From CAWINX01 sp963702055 (GTDB lineage Bacteria > Actinomycetota > Thermoleophilia > Solirubrobacterales > 70-9), in contig OY969702.1 in NCBI GenBank assembly GCA_963702055.1, forward strand, positions 1,364,001 through 1,428,000: a stretch of DNA of 64,000 nt, read 5' to 3'. Below, piece by piece: positions 25,854-34,456 of this stretch. The first letter of the stretch is position 1, and every line of letters begins with the position of its first letter. The notes below the pieces were generated by a model, which was not told the DNA's origin, did no database searches, and saw only the letters and a list, made by a program, of their open reading frames with translations. A program made the translations under genes and the position numbers.

Positions 25854-26204
25854 TCAGCGGCCCAACTCGGGGATGTGCCGCTCGATGTGGCGGTCGATCG
25901 TCTCACGAACCCAGCGCTGGGTGTCGGGGTCGGCCATCCGGTAGCGGCCGAGGAGCATCTTCTGCTCGGTCAGGGGGAGGCCGGCGATCTCCCAGCGGAC
26001 CGCGAGCCGCTCGAAGAGAAGCTCCGAACGGCGGCGCCAGGCGTCGTCGAGCGACGCCGCGCTCCCGGCGGGGCCCTCGCCGATCTTGGCGATCGTCGCG
26101 GCACTGAGCGACTGGCGCAGGGTCAGGACGTTCCCCTCCTCGTCGGCGTAGTCGACGGTCGGGGACTTCTGCCTGGGCTTGCGTCGCTGCTTGCGCTTGG
26201 CCAT
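25854..26204 (-). CDS. Hypothetical protein
   Basis: 116 residues. It starts with a strongly basic stretch (MAKRKQRRKPRQKS) and continues with helical, charged sequence (DDAWRRRSELLFERLAVRWE). No domain, signal peptide or membrane segment is recognised. It lies 28 bases upstream of the FMN reductase on the same strand and may share its transcript. It is divergent from the small gene at 26266. Confidence 0.6.
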   Translation of the reverse strand: MAKRKQRRKPRQKSPTVDYADEEGNVLTLRQSLSAATIAKIGEGPAGSAASLDDAWRRRSELLFERLAVRWEIAGLPLTEQKMLLGRYRMADPDTQRWVRETIDRHIERHIPELGR

Positions 26205-26265
26205 CGTCGGCCCGAGTTTGGCAAAGGGCCTGGAGCGGGCGCGACTACCAGTAGTCTCAGCCCGG

Positions 26266-26469
26266 ATGAACCAGCCAGACCACGGTTTCAAGGAAGGCGA
26301 CCCGGTCTGGGTCGAGGACGGCGACGGCAAGCACCACCCCGGCGTCTTCGTCGGCAACAACGAGAGCGCCGGCTGGTTCGGCGGCGGGCCAAGCGCCTAC
26401 GTCGTCCACCCCGAGGCCCACAACGCCGAGGTGGTCTCGATCTTCCGCATCACCCCGCGGGACGAGTAG
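26266..26469 (+). CDS. Small hypothetical protein, SH3-like
   Basis: 67 residues from ATG 26266; the frame extends upstream to 26179 but would overlap the divergent gene. The sequence (FKEGDPVWVEDGDGKHHPGV, then GPSAYVVHPEAHNAEVVSI) has the short alternating beta pattern of a small barrel. No family is named with confidence. Confidence 0.6.
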   Translation: MNQPDHGFKEGDPVWVEDGDGKHHPGVFVGNNESAGWFGGGPSAYVVHPEAHNAEVVSIFRITPRDE

Positions 26470-26484
26470 CTGCCTTTTCAGCCC

Positions 26485-26892
26485 TCACCGCTGCAGCAGC
26501 TGCACGCGACAACGTAGGTCGGAGACCTTCGCCGCGGTCACATCGCCGGTGACGACGAGTTCGACATCCGGCTCGTTGTCGGCAGTCGCCAGGATCATCG
26601 CATCGGGCATGCGGAGCGACTTATTGCGCGACCTGAGATCGGCGGCTCGGTCGGCGATCGCAATGTCGACCGACAGGATGCCCGAAATCAACTCGGCGAA
26701 GAAGCTCGCGACCGTCGCCTCGTCGTGGTGTCCCAGCTTCGCGCCCGTGAGCACCTCGGCGTAGGTGACGACAGAGACTAGGAGGCGCTGCTCGCGGAGC
26801 AGCTCGCGTATGGCGGCATCAGCTGCTTGGTGGAGTTCGTCGCCTCGATCGAGGAAGCCGATGGCGGCGTCGGAGTCGAGGACTACCGCCAC
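26485..26892 (-). CDS. vapC: PIN-domain ribonuclease toxin, VapC-like
   Basis: 135 residues from a GTG overlapping the antitoxin gene by 10 bases. PIN acidic residues are in place: LDSDAAIGFLD at the N-terminus, YAEVLTGA in the middle and MPDAMILATAD near residue 95. VapC toxins cleave specific tRNA or rRNA sites with Mg2+. The active site appears intact. Confidence 0.87.
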   Translation of the reverse strand: MAVVLDSDAAIGFLDRGDELHQAADAAIRELLREQRLLVSVVTYAEVLTGAKLGHHDEATVASFFAELISGILSVDIAIADRAADLRSRNKSLRMPDAMILATADNEPDVELVVTGDVTAAKVSDLRCRVQLLQR

Positions 26893-27155
26893 TCGCCGCG
26901 CAGCCCCTCCACCTGCCTTCGCAGATCCCCGCCACTGTCCAGGCAGCCGGAGAAGCGGTCAACCAACTCGTCGATTCGCGTCAGGATCAGGCGACCGGCA
27001 CCCTCTGCTTCGACCTTGAGGGTGTCGCCGGGCTCGAGGCCGGCTGTGCGGAAGGCGGCAATGGGAATCGTCACCTGATGCTTCCCGGAGACCCTTGTCC
27101 GGTTTCGCGGCACGATGGCGCCGGCAGCGGACCTTGCCTTTACTTTTTTGGACAT
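26883..27155 (-). CDS. vapB: AbrB-type antitoxin, VapB-like
   Basis: 90 residues from ATG 27155. After a basic N-terminus (MSKKVKARSAAGAIVPRNRT), the SpoVT/AbrB swapped-hairpin domain follows: VSGKHQVTIPIAAFRTAG and LEPGDTLKVEAEG. The C-terminal part (DELVDRFSGCLDSGGDLRRQ) should wrap the toxin. It is upstream of and overlaps vapC, the usual antitoxin-first order. The stretch before the start is unusually A/T-rich, fitting an autoregulated promoter. Confidence 0.85.
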   Translation of the reverse strand: MSKKVKARSAAGAIVPRNRTRVSGKHQVTIPIAAFRTAGLEPGDTLKVEAEGAGRLILTRIDELVDRFSGCLDSGGDLRRQVEGLRGEWR

Positions 27156-27186
27156 AGGTAAAGAATAGCCAAATACAGGCTGGCCG

Positions 27187-27600
27187 TCAGTCTTCCGCCG
27201 ACGGCGGGCGCCTGTCCCGCTTGCGCGCGGAGGCCCGGCGCTTCTCGTCGAGGCGACGCTCACGCGCCGCCCGGCCGGGCTTGGTCGGCCGGCGCCGCCG
27301 CGGCACCTTGAGGCCCGCGGCGATCTTCTCGGCGAGGCGCCCAAGGGCCAACTCGCGGTTGCGCGCCTGGCCGCGCGCGTCCTGAGCGACCGCCGTCACG
27401 ACCGGGCCGAGTCGCTCCAGCAGCCGCGCCCGCTGGGCCTCGGAGAGCGACGCAGACGCTTCGACGTCGAAGACCGCCTCGACCCGCGACGCGGTCACGT
27501 TGGCGTGCTGTCCGCCGGGGCCCGACGAGCGGCTGGCGCGCAGCTCGACCTCGCCCAGCGGGATCGCCAGGCCCGCGTCGATCCTCAGCTCCTCGCTCAC
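27187..27600 (-). CDS. arfB: Peptidyl-tRNA hydrolase for ribosome rescue (ArfB/YaeJ type)
   Basis: 137 residues. SRSSGPGGQHANVTASRV carries the catalytic GGQ at residues 29-31. The protein is far shorter than release factors and has no codon-recognition domain. The C-terminal tail is very basic (KPGRAARERRLDEKRRASAR), which in ArfB enters the empty mRNA channel of stalled ribosomes. It thus frees peptides from non-stop complexes. Confidence 0.92.
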   Translation of the reverse strand: MSEELRIDAGLAIPLGEVELRASRSSGPGGQHANVTASRVEAVFDVEASASLSEAQRARLLERLGPVVTAVAQDARGQARNRELALGRLAEKIAAGLKVPRRRRPTKPGRAARERRLDEKRRASARKRDRRPPSAED

Positions 27601-27669
27601 CGAACCAGGTTCTCAGACGGCCCGGGCTACCCCTTGCCGAGTGCGAAGCGAAAGGTAACGCCTCCGGCG

Positions 27670-27948
27670 TCAGGCAATTGCGTCGACTTTCGCGGCGAGC
27701 TCGAAGTCGGCCTCGGTGAGCCCGCCCTCGGAGTGGGTCGAGATCGTCACCTTGACGGTGCTCCAGGAGATCTCGACATCGGGGTGGTGATTCATCGCCT
27801 CGGCCGGATCGACGAGCGCCCCGACGAAGCGAACCGAGCCGACGAAGTCGCCTCGCTCGAAGGTCTTGGCGATCGCCTCTCCCTCTCGCTCCCAACCGGG
27901 CAGTTCGGCGAGCCGCGTCTCGATCTCGGAGTCGCTCAGCAGTGCCAT
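27670..27948 (-). CDS. phhB: 4a-hydroxytetrahydrobiopterin dehydratase
   Basis: 92 residues, the full length of the PCD/DCoH family. The motif AMNHHPDVEISWSTVKVTIS contains the conserved catalytic histidine pair, and STHSEGGLTEADFELAAKVD closes the fold. The enzyme regenerates pterin cofactor after aromatic hydroxylation. No phenylalanine hydroxylase is in the window. It starts inside the 3' end of the upstream secreted-protein gene (13-base overlap). Confidence 0.92.
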   Translation of the reverse strand: MALLSDSEIETRLAELPGWEREGEAIAKTFERGDFVGSVRFVGALVDPAEAMNHHPDVEISWSTVKVTISTHSEGGLTEADFELAAKVDAIA

Positions 27949-28376
27949 TGGACACCGCGACGATATACGCGCACACGGTGCCTGGAGGCTGCCCACAGAT
28001 CGCGTGGGGAAACGACGCCGCAGATGCCGGAGCTCCAGCTGCCCTTCTCTCGCGTCAGGAAGAGACCGTAGACCTGCTTGGTGCGGCTGGGCAGCGCGCA
28101 GGCGGCGGCGCTCCTCGTGCTGCGGACCGAGACCACCTTGCCGCGTTTGATCGTCCCCCCACCCCGGTAGACGCGCTTCACCCGGTAGCGATAGACGGCG
28201 AAGGAGTCTCCGCGCGGGACGACGCGGATCAGGCGGCCGACGATCGCGGCGTCCGCCTCGGCCATCGAGGCCGCCGGGGTCGAGCGCGCGCAGGAGCAGG
28301 CCTGCGCGCTCGAGGCGAAGACCATGCCCAGTAGCGCGACACACACCCCTGCGATGGCCGGGTGCCTTACTCGCAC
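27936..28376 (-). CDS. Secreted NTR/TIMP-like small protein
   Basis: 146 residues. A signal peptide (about 1-26, ending SSAQA) is followed directly by CSCARSTPAASM. A mature protein that begins CxC is the hallmark of NTR/TIMP-like OB folds; the sequence continues with DAAIVGRLIRVV and YRVKRVYRGG. Five further cysteines could form disulfides outside the cell. The function is unknown. It overlaps the pterin dehydratase start. Confidence 0.72.
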   Translation of the reverse strand: MRVRHPAIAGVCVALLGMVFASSAQACSCARSTPAASMAEADAAIVGRLIRVVPRGDSFAVYRYRVKRVYRGGGTIKRGKVVSVRSTRSAAACALPSRTKQVYGLFLTREKGSWSSGICGVVSPRDLWAASRHRVRVYRRGVQWHC

Positions 28377-28449
28377 CCCTCCACTTTATCCAGGAACGTG
28401 TCGGTTTACAAACACTTTGCTCACCAAACGTAGAAACTCCCGCAAAACG

Positions 28450-28504
28450 CCCGTTCCGCTGTTCTTTTGCCCCTCTATATCCGGCAAAAGAACAGCGGAA
28501 CGGG
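28450..28504. repeat. Intergenic hairpin repeat, copy 2 (TTCCGCTGTTCCTTT family)
   Basis: A perfect 22-bp stem beginning CCCGTTCCGCTGTTCTTTTG, with an 11-base loop CCTCTATATCC. It ends 5 bases from the stop of the alcohol dehydrogenase gene (minus strand), the same place relative to a stop codon as copy 1. Confidence 0.88.
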
Positions 28505-28509
28505 AGGGG

Positions 28510-29544
28510 TTAGGGGGTGAGGACGATCTTCAGCGCCTCGCGGCGGTCGTATAGGTCGTAGGCCTCGGCCGCATCATCGAGCTTCATGTGGTGGGTGACG
28601 AGCGGCGCCGGGTCGAGAATGCCGGCGTCGAGCAGCGCCAGCACCCGGTCGACGTGGGCGATCACGTTGGCGAGACCGAGTCGTAGGGTCAGCCCCTTCA
28701 GCCAGGCGAGGCCGAGCGGGACCTCGCCGCGGCCGGCGTAGGCGCCGATCCCCGACACGGTGCCGGCGTCGCGCGCCAGGCTGATCGCCATCCCCAGCGG
28801 GCCGGGGTCGCCGACCGCATCGACGACGACGTCGACGCCGCGGCCCTCCGTCGCGGCCCGCACCGCGCGCTTCGGGTCCTCCTCGGTGAGGTGCAGGGAC
28901 GTGGCGCCGAATGCGCGCGACATCTCCAGCCTCGCCTCGACAGTGTCGATCGCGAAGACCCGGGACGCCCCCGCGGCTTTCGCCGCCTGCACAGCGCAGA
29001 GGCCGACCGGGCCGAGGCCGAGCACGGCGACCGTGTCGCCGGCGCGCATCCCGGCGTGGGCAATGGCGTGGAATCCGGTGCCCATCACGTCGCCGGCGAA
29101 GAGGGCGACGTCGGCCGACATCCCCTCCGGCACCCGCCGCAGGGTCAGGTTGGCACGCGGCACCAGCAACTGCTCGGCCTGAGCGCCCTGGAGGTCACCG
29201 AGCTTGGAGCCGTGGCCGAAGGTGCGACCGTCCTCACAGCGGTGGTAGTCGCCGCGCAGGCAGGCGGTGCAGGTCGCGCAGGCGGTGTGGAAGCAGCCCA
29301 GCACCCGGACCCCGACCGCGACGCGCTCGACGTCGTCGCCGACCGCGAGCACCGTGCCGACGAACTCGTGGCCGATCGTGAAGCCGGGCTCGACCGGGAC
29401 GCGCCCGTGGAAGATGTGCAGGTCGGAGCCGCAGATCCCACTCGCCTCGACCCGGACGACCGCCTCGTCCGGCGCGCCGATCTCGGGATCGGGCTTCTCT
29501 TCGATCCTTACCTCGCCCGGGGCCTGGAAGGTGACGGCGCGCAT
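28510..29544 (-). CDS. Zinc-dependent medium-chain alcohol dehydrogenase
   Basis: 344 residues. Catalytic zinc ligands are in GICGSDLHIFHGR and GFTIGHEFVG. The structural-zinc loop is CFHTACATCTACLRGDYHRC. The NAD(P) fold has VAVLGLGPVGLCAVQAAKAAG. It oxidises or reduces an alcohol/aldehyde pair; the substrate is not evident. A hairpin repeat follows its stop. Confidence 0.9.
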   Translation of the reverse strand: MRAVTFQAPGEVRIEEKPDPEIGAPDEAVVRVEASGICGSDLHIFHGRVPVEPGFTIGHEFVGTVLAVGDDVERVAVGVRVLGCFHTACATCTACLRGDYHRCEDGRTFGHGSKLGDLQGAQAEQLLVPRANLTLRRVPEGMSADVALFAGDVMGTGFHAIAHAGMRAGDTVAVLGLGPVGLCAVQAAKAAGASRVFAIDTVEARLEMSRAFGATSLHLTEEDPKRAVRAATEGRGVDVVVDAVGDPGPLGMAISLARDAGTVSGIGAYAGRGEVPLGLAWLKGLTLRLGLANVIAHVDRVLALLDAGILDPAPLVTHHMKLDDAAEAYDLYDRREALKIVLTP

Positions 29545-29600
29545 CGGTGCCGAACCGTATTAGACGGCCGGCCCGACGGCCGCGTACGCCTGGGCGGGGC

Positions 29601-31010
29601 TCAGCCGACTGTGACGCCGGGCACCTGGAAGCGGCCGTGCCCGTTGCGGTTCTCGGGGCTCGCCGTCTCGTCGATCCGAGCCTCCAGAGCCAGCTCCTTC
29701 TCGAAGTCGGCCGCCTCGCCGTGCTGGAAGGAGACGTCCTTGCCCTCGAGGACCTCGATGAACACCTCGACGAAACGGGCATCGAGCTGTTTGCCGGAGA
29801 CCCGGCGCAGCTCCTGGATCGCGTCGTGGGTGGAGACCGGCTGGCGGTAGGAGTCGCGCGCCGTCATCACGTCGTAGGTGTCGGCGACGGAGATGATCCG
29901 CGCCAGCTCGGGAATCTCGTCCCCGCTGATGCCGCGGGGGTAGCCGCCGCCGTCGACGCGCTCGTGGTGGGCGAGGATGATCTCGGCGACCGGGCCATAG
30001 CCGTCAAGCGAGGAGACGACCCGGGCGCCCTGCTGCGGATGGCGGCGGATCAGCATCCAGTCCTCGTCGGTCAGCGGCACGTTGGCCTTGAGGATGCGGT
30101 CGGGAAGGATGAACTTGCCGATGTCGTGCAGCAGCGCGGCGATGTGGACGAGCTCCTCGTCGCGTTTCGAGTAGCCGGCCCGCTGGGCGATCGCCCTCGA
30201 GTAGCGCGCGACCGCGGCGCTGTGGCGCGCGGTCATCTGGTCCCGCAGGTCGAGGGTGCGCAGCATCGCGCTCAACATCCCGACCTGGAAGCTGGCGAGC
30301 TGCTTGGTCCGCCGCTCCAGCTCCTCGGCGCGCCGCTCGGAGAGCAGGAGCTGCCCGAACAGGTACTGGAAGGTGATCAGGACGATGCCGAAGAGGGCGA
30401 TCGCGGTGAGCCCGACCTGGTGGTAGATGAATGTGACCCCGACCGCGAGCATCGCGCTGGCGAACTCGGAGGGCAGGACCGGAGGCAGCAGCTTCAGTTT
30501 CTCCGCAAACGAAATCCGCTCGACGTAGCAGCCATAGGCGGCGACCATCAGGAAGTTGAGCGCCAGGGAGAACTGGAAGAGGGCGAAAATCAGCAGGTAG
30601 TAGCTCGCGTCGTTCGCCGTCACCCCCGCCCCCTCCGCCACCGCCCTGAAAGCCATGCCGCCGACCAGCGGGAAGAGCGCGAAGGTGAGGATGTTGTTGA
30701 GTAGGTAGCCGAAACCCTCGCGCCAGCGCAACCAGCCGGCGAGGATCGTCGCCACGCCGATGATGGCGGCGGGCGTGCCGCCGAGCAGGACCATCGCCAC
30801 GACGATCGCCAGGAAGCTGCCCGAGATCGCAATGTGGAGGTGAGCATCGACCGCGGTGAGGTCGCTGAACACCGAGAAGGCGAGAAGAACCGCAAGCAGG
30901 ACCAGGTCCCAGTCGGCGAGCGGCGCTCGCCAGACGGCGATCGCGGCCGTGAGAAGGAGACCGACAAACATGCCGGCGATAACCGTGCGGGAAGGGCGAT
31001 TGTCAGGCAT
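29601..31010 (-). CDS. Membrane HD-GYP domain protein
   Basis: 469 residues from ATG 31010. The first 230 residues hold about seven membrane segments (MASE-like sensor region). A short coiled stretch (LLLSERRAEELERRTKQLAS) then leads to an HD-GYP domain: MTARHSAAVARYSRAIAQRA, HIAALLHDIGKFILPD, HHERVDGGGYPRG and VADTYDVMTARDSYR. All metal ligands and the GYP motif are present, so cyclic-di-GMP phosphodiesterase activity is likely. The signal sensed is unknown. Confidence 0.9.
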   Translation of the reverse strand: MPDNRPSRTVIAGMFVGLLLTAAIAVWRAPLADWDLVLLAVLLAFSVFSDLTAVDAHLHIAISGSFLAIVVAMVLLGGTPAAIIGVATILAGWLRWREGFGYLLNNILTFALFPLVGGMAFRAVAEGAGVTANDASYYLLIFALFQFSLALNFLMVAAYGCYVERISFAEKLKLLPPVLPSEFASAMLAVGVTFIYHQVGLTAIALFGIVLITFQYLFGQLLLSERRAEELERRTKQLASFQVGMLSAMLRTLDLRDQMTARHSAAVARYSRAIAQRAGYSKRDEELVHIAALLHDIGKFILPDRILKANVPLTDEDWMLIRRHPQQGARVVSSLDGYGPVAEIILAHHERVDGGGYPRGISGDEIPELARIISVADTYDVMTARDSYRQPVSTHDAIQELRRVSGKQLDARFVEVFIEVLEGKDVSFQHGEAADFEKELALEARIDETASPENRNGHGRFQVPGVTVG

Positions 31011-31179
31011 TGGAATACGCCTCAGCGCGCAACTCACGCGCCGAGCCGTGGGAATGCATTCCTGAATCCATCGGCATTCCCTGCGTAAGAAATGAGCCTT
31101 TTACCGCCTCAAATGCGGGATTGGGGTTGCCGCGCTCGGGGTTTTTGGCCACAGGAAGCGGGAAATCGGCGCCCGGCCC

Positions 31180-31217
31180 CGAAAAGCAAAGAGGGCGCCC
31201 CGCGCGGGACGCCCTCT
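31180..31217 (-). terminator. Minus-strand intrinsic terminator with no assigned gene
   Basis: On the minus strand AGAGGGCGTCCCGC pairs with GCGGGGCGCCCTCT (one mismatch) and runs into TTTGCTTTT. It lies between the HD-GYP gene and the MFS gene and must end a transcript coming from 31.2-31.45 kb, where no known gene is recognised. Confidence 0.75.
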
Positions 31218-31456
31218 TCATGACACGAACGTTGCAAACCCACGTCCGTGCCCTTAAGTCTCTCTTGACTGGTGATTACTTGCCGCGGAAGCCCATTTGA
31301 AGCCCTTTCAGTTGGATCAGATTCCCTTTTGCATCAGATTGCTTAGCCCGCAAACTGAAACTTGCTAATCGCTGGTGATTTTGTAGCACAGGTTGTCCAA
31401 AAGTTGTGCATCTGCAGGAAATCTTGTGCATAAACCCGTAGGACATACGGCCACGC
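31218..31456 (-). other. AT-richer stretch with a possible small RNA or 51-residue ORF
   Basis: The 31011-31456 gap has no recognisable protein family. Its right half is clearly A/T-richer than anything around it. On the minus strand an ATG at 31431 opens a 51-codon frame ending 31276 with a basic tail (LIQLKGLQMGFRGK), about 60 bases before the terminator at 31217. No ribosome site is evident. It could be a small peptide, a regulatory RNA or acquired sequence. Confidence 0.3.
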
Positions 31457-32803
31457 ATGCGTAAAAAGCACGGTCTGACCGACCCCCTGCGCCGGCCCCT
31501 CTTCCGGCGCCTCGCGACGACCTACGCGGTCAACGAGCTGGGCGACTGGATGGGGATCGTCGCCCTCTCGGTCCTCGTCTTCGACCGCACCGGCAGCGCG
31601 ATGGCGACGGCGGTCCTCTTCCTCGGAACCGGCTTTCTGCCGGCGATGCTGGCTCCGATCGTGGTGGTGCGGGTGGAGCGGCCGCCGCCGCGCTTCGTCC
31701 TCCCGACCCTCTATGCCGTCGAGGCCGCCGCCTTCGGCGCCCTGGCCCTGCTGGTCTCGCACTTCTCCCTGTCGCTGGTGGTCGCGGTCGCCGCGCTCGA
31801 CGGTGCGCTGGCCCTGGCCGGCCGCGCCCTGACCCGAGCGGTCGTCGCCTCGATGCTCGAGCCGACCGGCGAACTGCGGGCCGGCAACGCGATCCTCAAC
31901 GTCGCCTTCACCGGTGGCGCGGCGGTCGGCCCGGGCGTGGCCGGCCTGGTCGTCGCCGGCTTCGGAGTCGAGTCGGCCCTGCTGCTCGACGCCGTCTCCT
32001 TCTACCTGATCGCCTGGATCCTGCTGACCGCCGGCCCGATGCCCCGCGCCGAGCCCGACGAGGGCGGGATGCGTGACCGGGTCAACGCGGGGGTGGCCTA
32101 CATCCGCTCACAGGTGAAGCTGCGCCGCCTGCTGGTCGCCCAGGGCGCCGCCTTCATCTTCTTCTCCGCGGTGATCCCGGTCGAGGTGATCTACGCGAAG
32201 CAAACGCTCGGCGCGGGCGACTCCGGCTACGGACTGCTGCTCGCCAGCTGGGGAGTCGGGATGGTGCTGGGCAGCTTCGTCTTCGCGGCGCTACGGCGCG
32301 CGCGGCTCCCCTACCTGCTCTTCTTCAGCACGATCGCGGTCGGCGTCGGCTACCTGGGCATGGCCGCCGCGCCGACCCTGGCCGCGGCCTGCGCCGGGGC
32401 GGTTGTCGGCGGGGCCGGCAACGGGGTCCAATGGGTCGGCGCGATCAGCGCCGTCCAGGAGTTGACGGTCGCCTCGATGCAAGCCCGCGTGATGAGTGTC
32501 CTCGAGTCGATCGGCGCGGCGATGCCGGGTGTCGGCTACCTGGTCGGCGGGCTGATCGCCAGCGGCCACGACCCCCGCGCGACCTTCCTGGTGGCCGGCC
32601 TCGGCGTCTTCGCCATCGTCGCGATCGCCACGCCGATGCTTGGGACGAATTGGCCTGAGCGAAAGTCGACAATCGATCCATTCGGCCTTGACGAGGCCAC
32701 CGACGTTGTGGTGGAGTTGATCCCGGCAGGGGCGGCGCTTTCCAGGACGAAGACTGCAGCAGCAGTTCCCAAGGCAACAGCCAAATTGGAGGTCGTGAGT
32801 TGA
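31457..32803 (+). CDS. MFS exporter
   Basis: 448 residues with 12 membrane segments in two halves. It belongs to the MFS_3/enterobactin-exporter-like group, as judged from the N-terminal LATTYAVNELGDWMGIVALS and the conserved GRALTRAVVASM. It is probably a drug or metabolite exporter; the substrate is unknown. The C-terminal tail (about 45 residues) is hydrophilic. It is coupled to the downstream peptide-binding protein by a TTGA overlap, with GGAGGT placed inside its own end. Confidence 0.87.
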   Translation: MRKKHGLTDPLRRPLFRRLATTYAVNELGDWMGIVALSVLVFDRTGSAMATAVLFLGTGFLPAMLAPIVVVRVERPPPRFVLPTLYAVEAAAFGALALLVSHFSLSLVVAVAALDGALALAGRALTRAVVASMLEPTGELRAGNAILNVAFTGGAAVGPGVAGLVVAGFGVESALLLDAVSFYLIAWILLTAGPMPRAEPDEGGMRDRVNAGVAYIRSQVKLRRLLVAQGAAFIFFSAVIPVEVIYAKQTLGAGDSGYGLLLASWGVGMVLGSFVFAALRRARLPYLLFFSTIAVGVGYLGMAAAPTLAAACAGAVVGGAGNGVQWVGAISAVQELTVASMQARVMSVLESIGAAMPGVGYLVGGLIASGHDPRATFLVAGLGVFAIVAIATPMLGTNWPERKSTIDPFGLDEATDVVVELIPAGAALSRTKTAAAVPKATAKLEVVS

Positions 32804-34428
32804 GGAAGCTGAGCGCGGTTCTGACGGTGGTCGCCCTGACGTCCCTGGCGGCGGTGGGCCTCTCGGCCTGCGGCAGCTCCGGCGGCAAGGAGGGGGGCAC
32901 GTTCAAGGGCGCCTACACCGGCTTCCCCGATTACCTCGACCCGCAGCTCTCCTACACGGCCGAGGGTTGGACGGCGATGTACAACACCTACATCCCGCTG
33001 CTCACCTACGCCCACGCGAGCGGCTCGGCGGGCAGCAAGGTCATCCCCGGCCTGGCCACGGCTCTGCCCAAGGTCACCAATGGCGGCAAGACCTACACGC
33101 TCACCTTGCGCAAGGGCCTCAAGTACTCCGACGGCACCCCGGTCAAGGCCTCCGACTTCCCCTTCGCGGTCGAACGGATGTTCAAACTCGACTCGGGCGG
33201 CTCCTCCTTCTACACCGACATCGTCGGCGCCGAGCAGTTCCAGAAGACCAAGTCCGGCCATATCTCCGGCATCCACGCCGACGACGCGACCGGCAAGATC
33301 GCCATCGACCTGACCCAACCTCGAGGAACCTTCAACAACGAGCTGGCGCTGATGTTCGTGGCGCCGGTGCCCCAGGACACGCCCGACACCAACCAGTCGA
33401 ACAACCCTCCCCCCGCCACGGGGCCGTACGAGATCACCAAGGCCGACCCCAGCAGCGGCTGGTCCTACGCCCGCAACCCGCAGTGGACCAAGACCAACTC
33501 CAAGTTGATGCCCGACCTGCCGAGCGGCCACGTCGACAAGATCGACATCAGCATCGTCCGCAACGAGTCGACCCAGATCAACGACGTCGAGCAGGGCAAG
33601 CTGAACTGGGTCTTCGACCCGCCCCCGACCGACCGCTACGTCGAGGTCAAGAACAAGTACGACGGCACCCAGTTCAGGATCGAGCCAACGATCAGCACCT
33701 ACTACTTCTGGATGAACTCGCGCAGGGCGCCGTTCAACGACCTGCGGGTGCGCCAGGCGGTCAACTACGCGCTCGACTCGCAGGCCCTGGAGCGGATCTA
33801 CACCGGCCAGATCGCGCCGACCCAGCAGATCCTCCCCCCCGGCATGCCCGGCTACCAGAAGTTCACGCTATACCCGCACAACATGGCCAAGGCACAGCAG
33901 TTGATCAAGCAGGCCAATCCCTCGGACCGCAACATCACCGTCTGGACCGACTCCGAGAGCCCCAACGACGACGCCGGCACCTACTACCAGGATCTCCTGA
34001 AGAAGCTCGGCTTCAACGTGAAGCTGAAGATCATCAACCCCGACAACTACTTCACGGTGATCGGCAACGCCTCTACACCGGATCTCGACACCGGCTGGAC
34101 CGACTGGTACGAGGACTATCCGCATCCGAGCGACTTCTTCGGGCCGCTGCTTGCCGGGTCCAGCATCCAGTCGACCAACAACACGAACTTCTCGAACACC
34201 GACATCAAGTCGCTGAACGAGAAGCAGGACAAGCTCGCGACCCAGGAGCTCGGGCCCTCCCAGATCGATCAATACGCGGCGATGGACAAGTCCTACATGC
34301 AGGATGCCCCGTGGGCGCCGTACGGGAACCGGACGCTGTCGACCTTCGTCTCCAGCAACGTCGACCTCGGCAAGATCATCTGGAACCCGACCTTCGAGGA
34401 CGACTTCACCAGCTTCCAGTTCAAGTAG
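32800..34428 (+). CDS. Peptide ABC transporter substrate-binding lipoprotein
   Basis: 542 residues from a TTG that overlaps the previous stop, with TTGGAGGT 6 bases upstream. A lipoprotein signal ends in the lipobox LSAC. The SBP_bac_5 fold is shown by KGLKYSDGTPVKASDFPFAV, FNDLRVRQAVNYALD and the extended C-terminal lobe. It captures oligopeptides outside the membrane for the following permease. A short hairpin sits right after its stop. Confidence 0.93.
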   Translation: MRKLSAVLTVVALTSLAAVGLSACGSSGGKEGGTFKGAYTGFPDYLDPQLSYTAEGWTAMYNTYIPLLTYAHASGSAGSKVIPGLATALPKVTNGGKTYTLTLRKGLKYSDGTPVKASDFPFAVERMFKLDSGGSSFYTDIVGAEQFQKTKSGHISGIHADDATGKIAIDLTQPRGTFNNELALMFVAPVPQDTPDTNQSNNPPPATGPYEITKADPSSGWSYARNPQWTKTNSKLMPDLPSGHVDKIDISIVRNESTQINDVEQGKLNWVFDPPPTDRYVEVKNKYDGTQFRIEPTISTYYFWMNSRRAPFNDLRVRQAVNYALDSQALERIYTGQIAPTQQILPPGMPGYQKFTLYPHNMAKAQQLIKQANPSDRNITVWTDSESPNDDAGTYYQDLLKKLGFNVKLKIINPDNYFTVIGNASTPDLDTGWTDWYEDYPHPSDFFGPLLAGSSIQSTNNTNFSNTDIKSLNEKQDKLATQELGPSQIDQYAAMDKSYMQDAPWAPYGNRTLSTFVSSNVDLGKIIWNPTFEDDFTSFQFK

Positions 34429-34456
34429 CCGCCTCTCCCGCCCTCACAATAGGCGG
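34429..34456 (+). other. Intercistronic hairpin after the binding-protein gene
   Basis: CCGCCT (34429-34434) pairs with AGGCGG (34451-34456), filling exactly the gap between the binding-protein stop and the permease GTG. Such hairpins often protect the upstream mRNA and lower permease expression; that role is inferred. Confidence 0.45.

Noticed and set aside
24041..26107. A 688-codon open frame on the plus strand
   Set aside because: It overlaps the antiporter in another frame, crosses the tRNA-Val gene and runs antisense to the FMN reductase. It is an artefact of high GC.
31380..31440. Possible DnaA-box cluster (TTGTCCAAA, TTGTGCATAA)
   Set aside because: None matches TTATCCACA/TTGTCCACA well. 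There is no dnaA or dnaN nearby and only one small AT-rich stretch, so it is not an origin.
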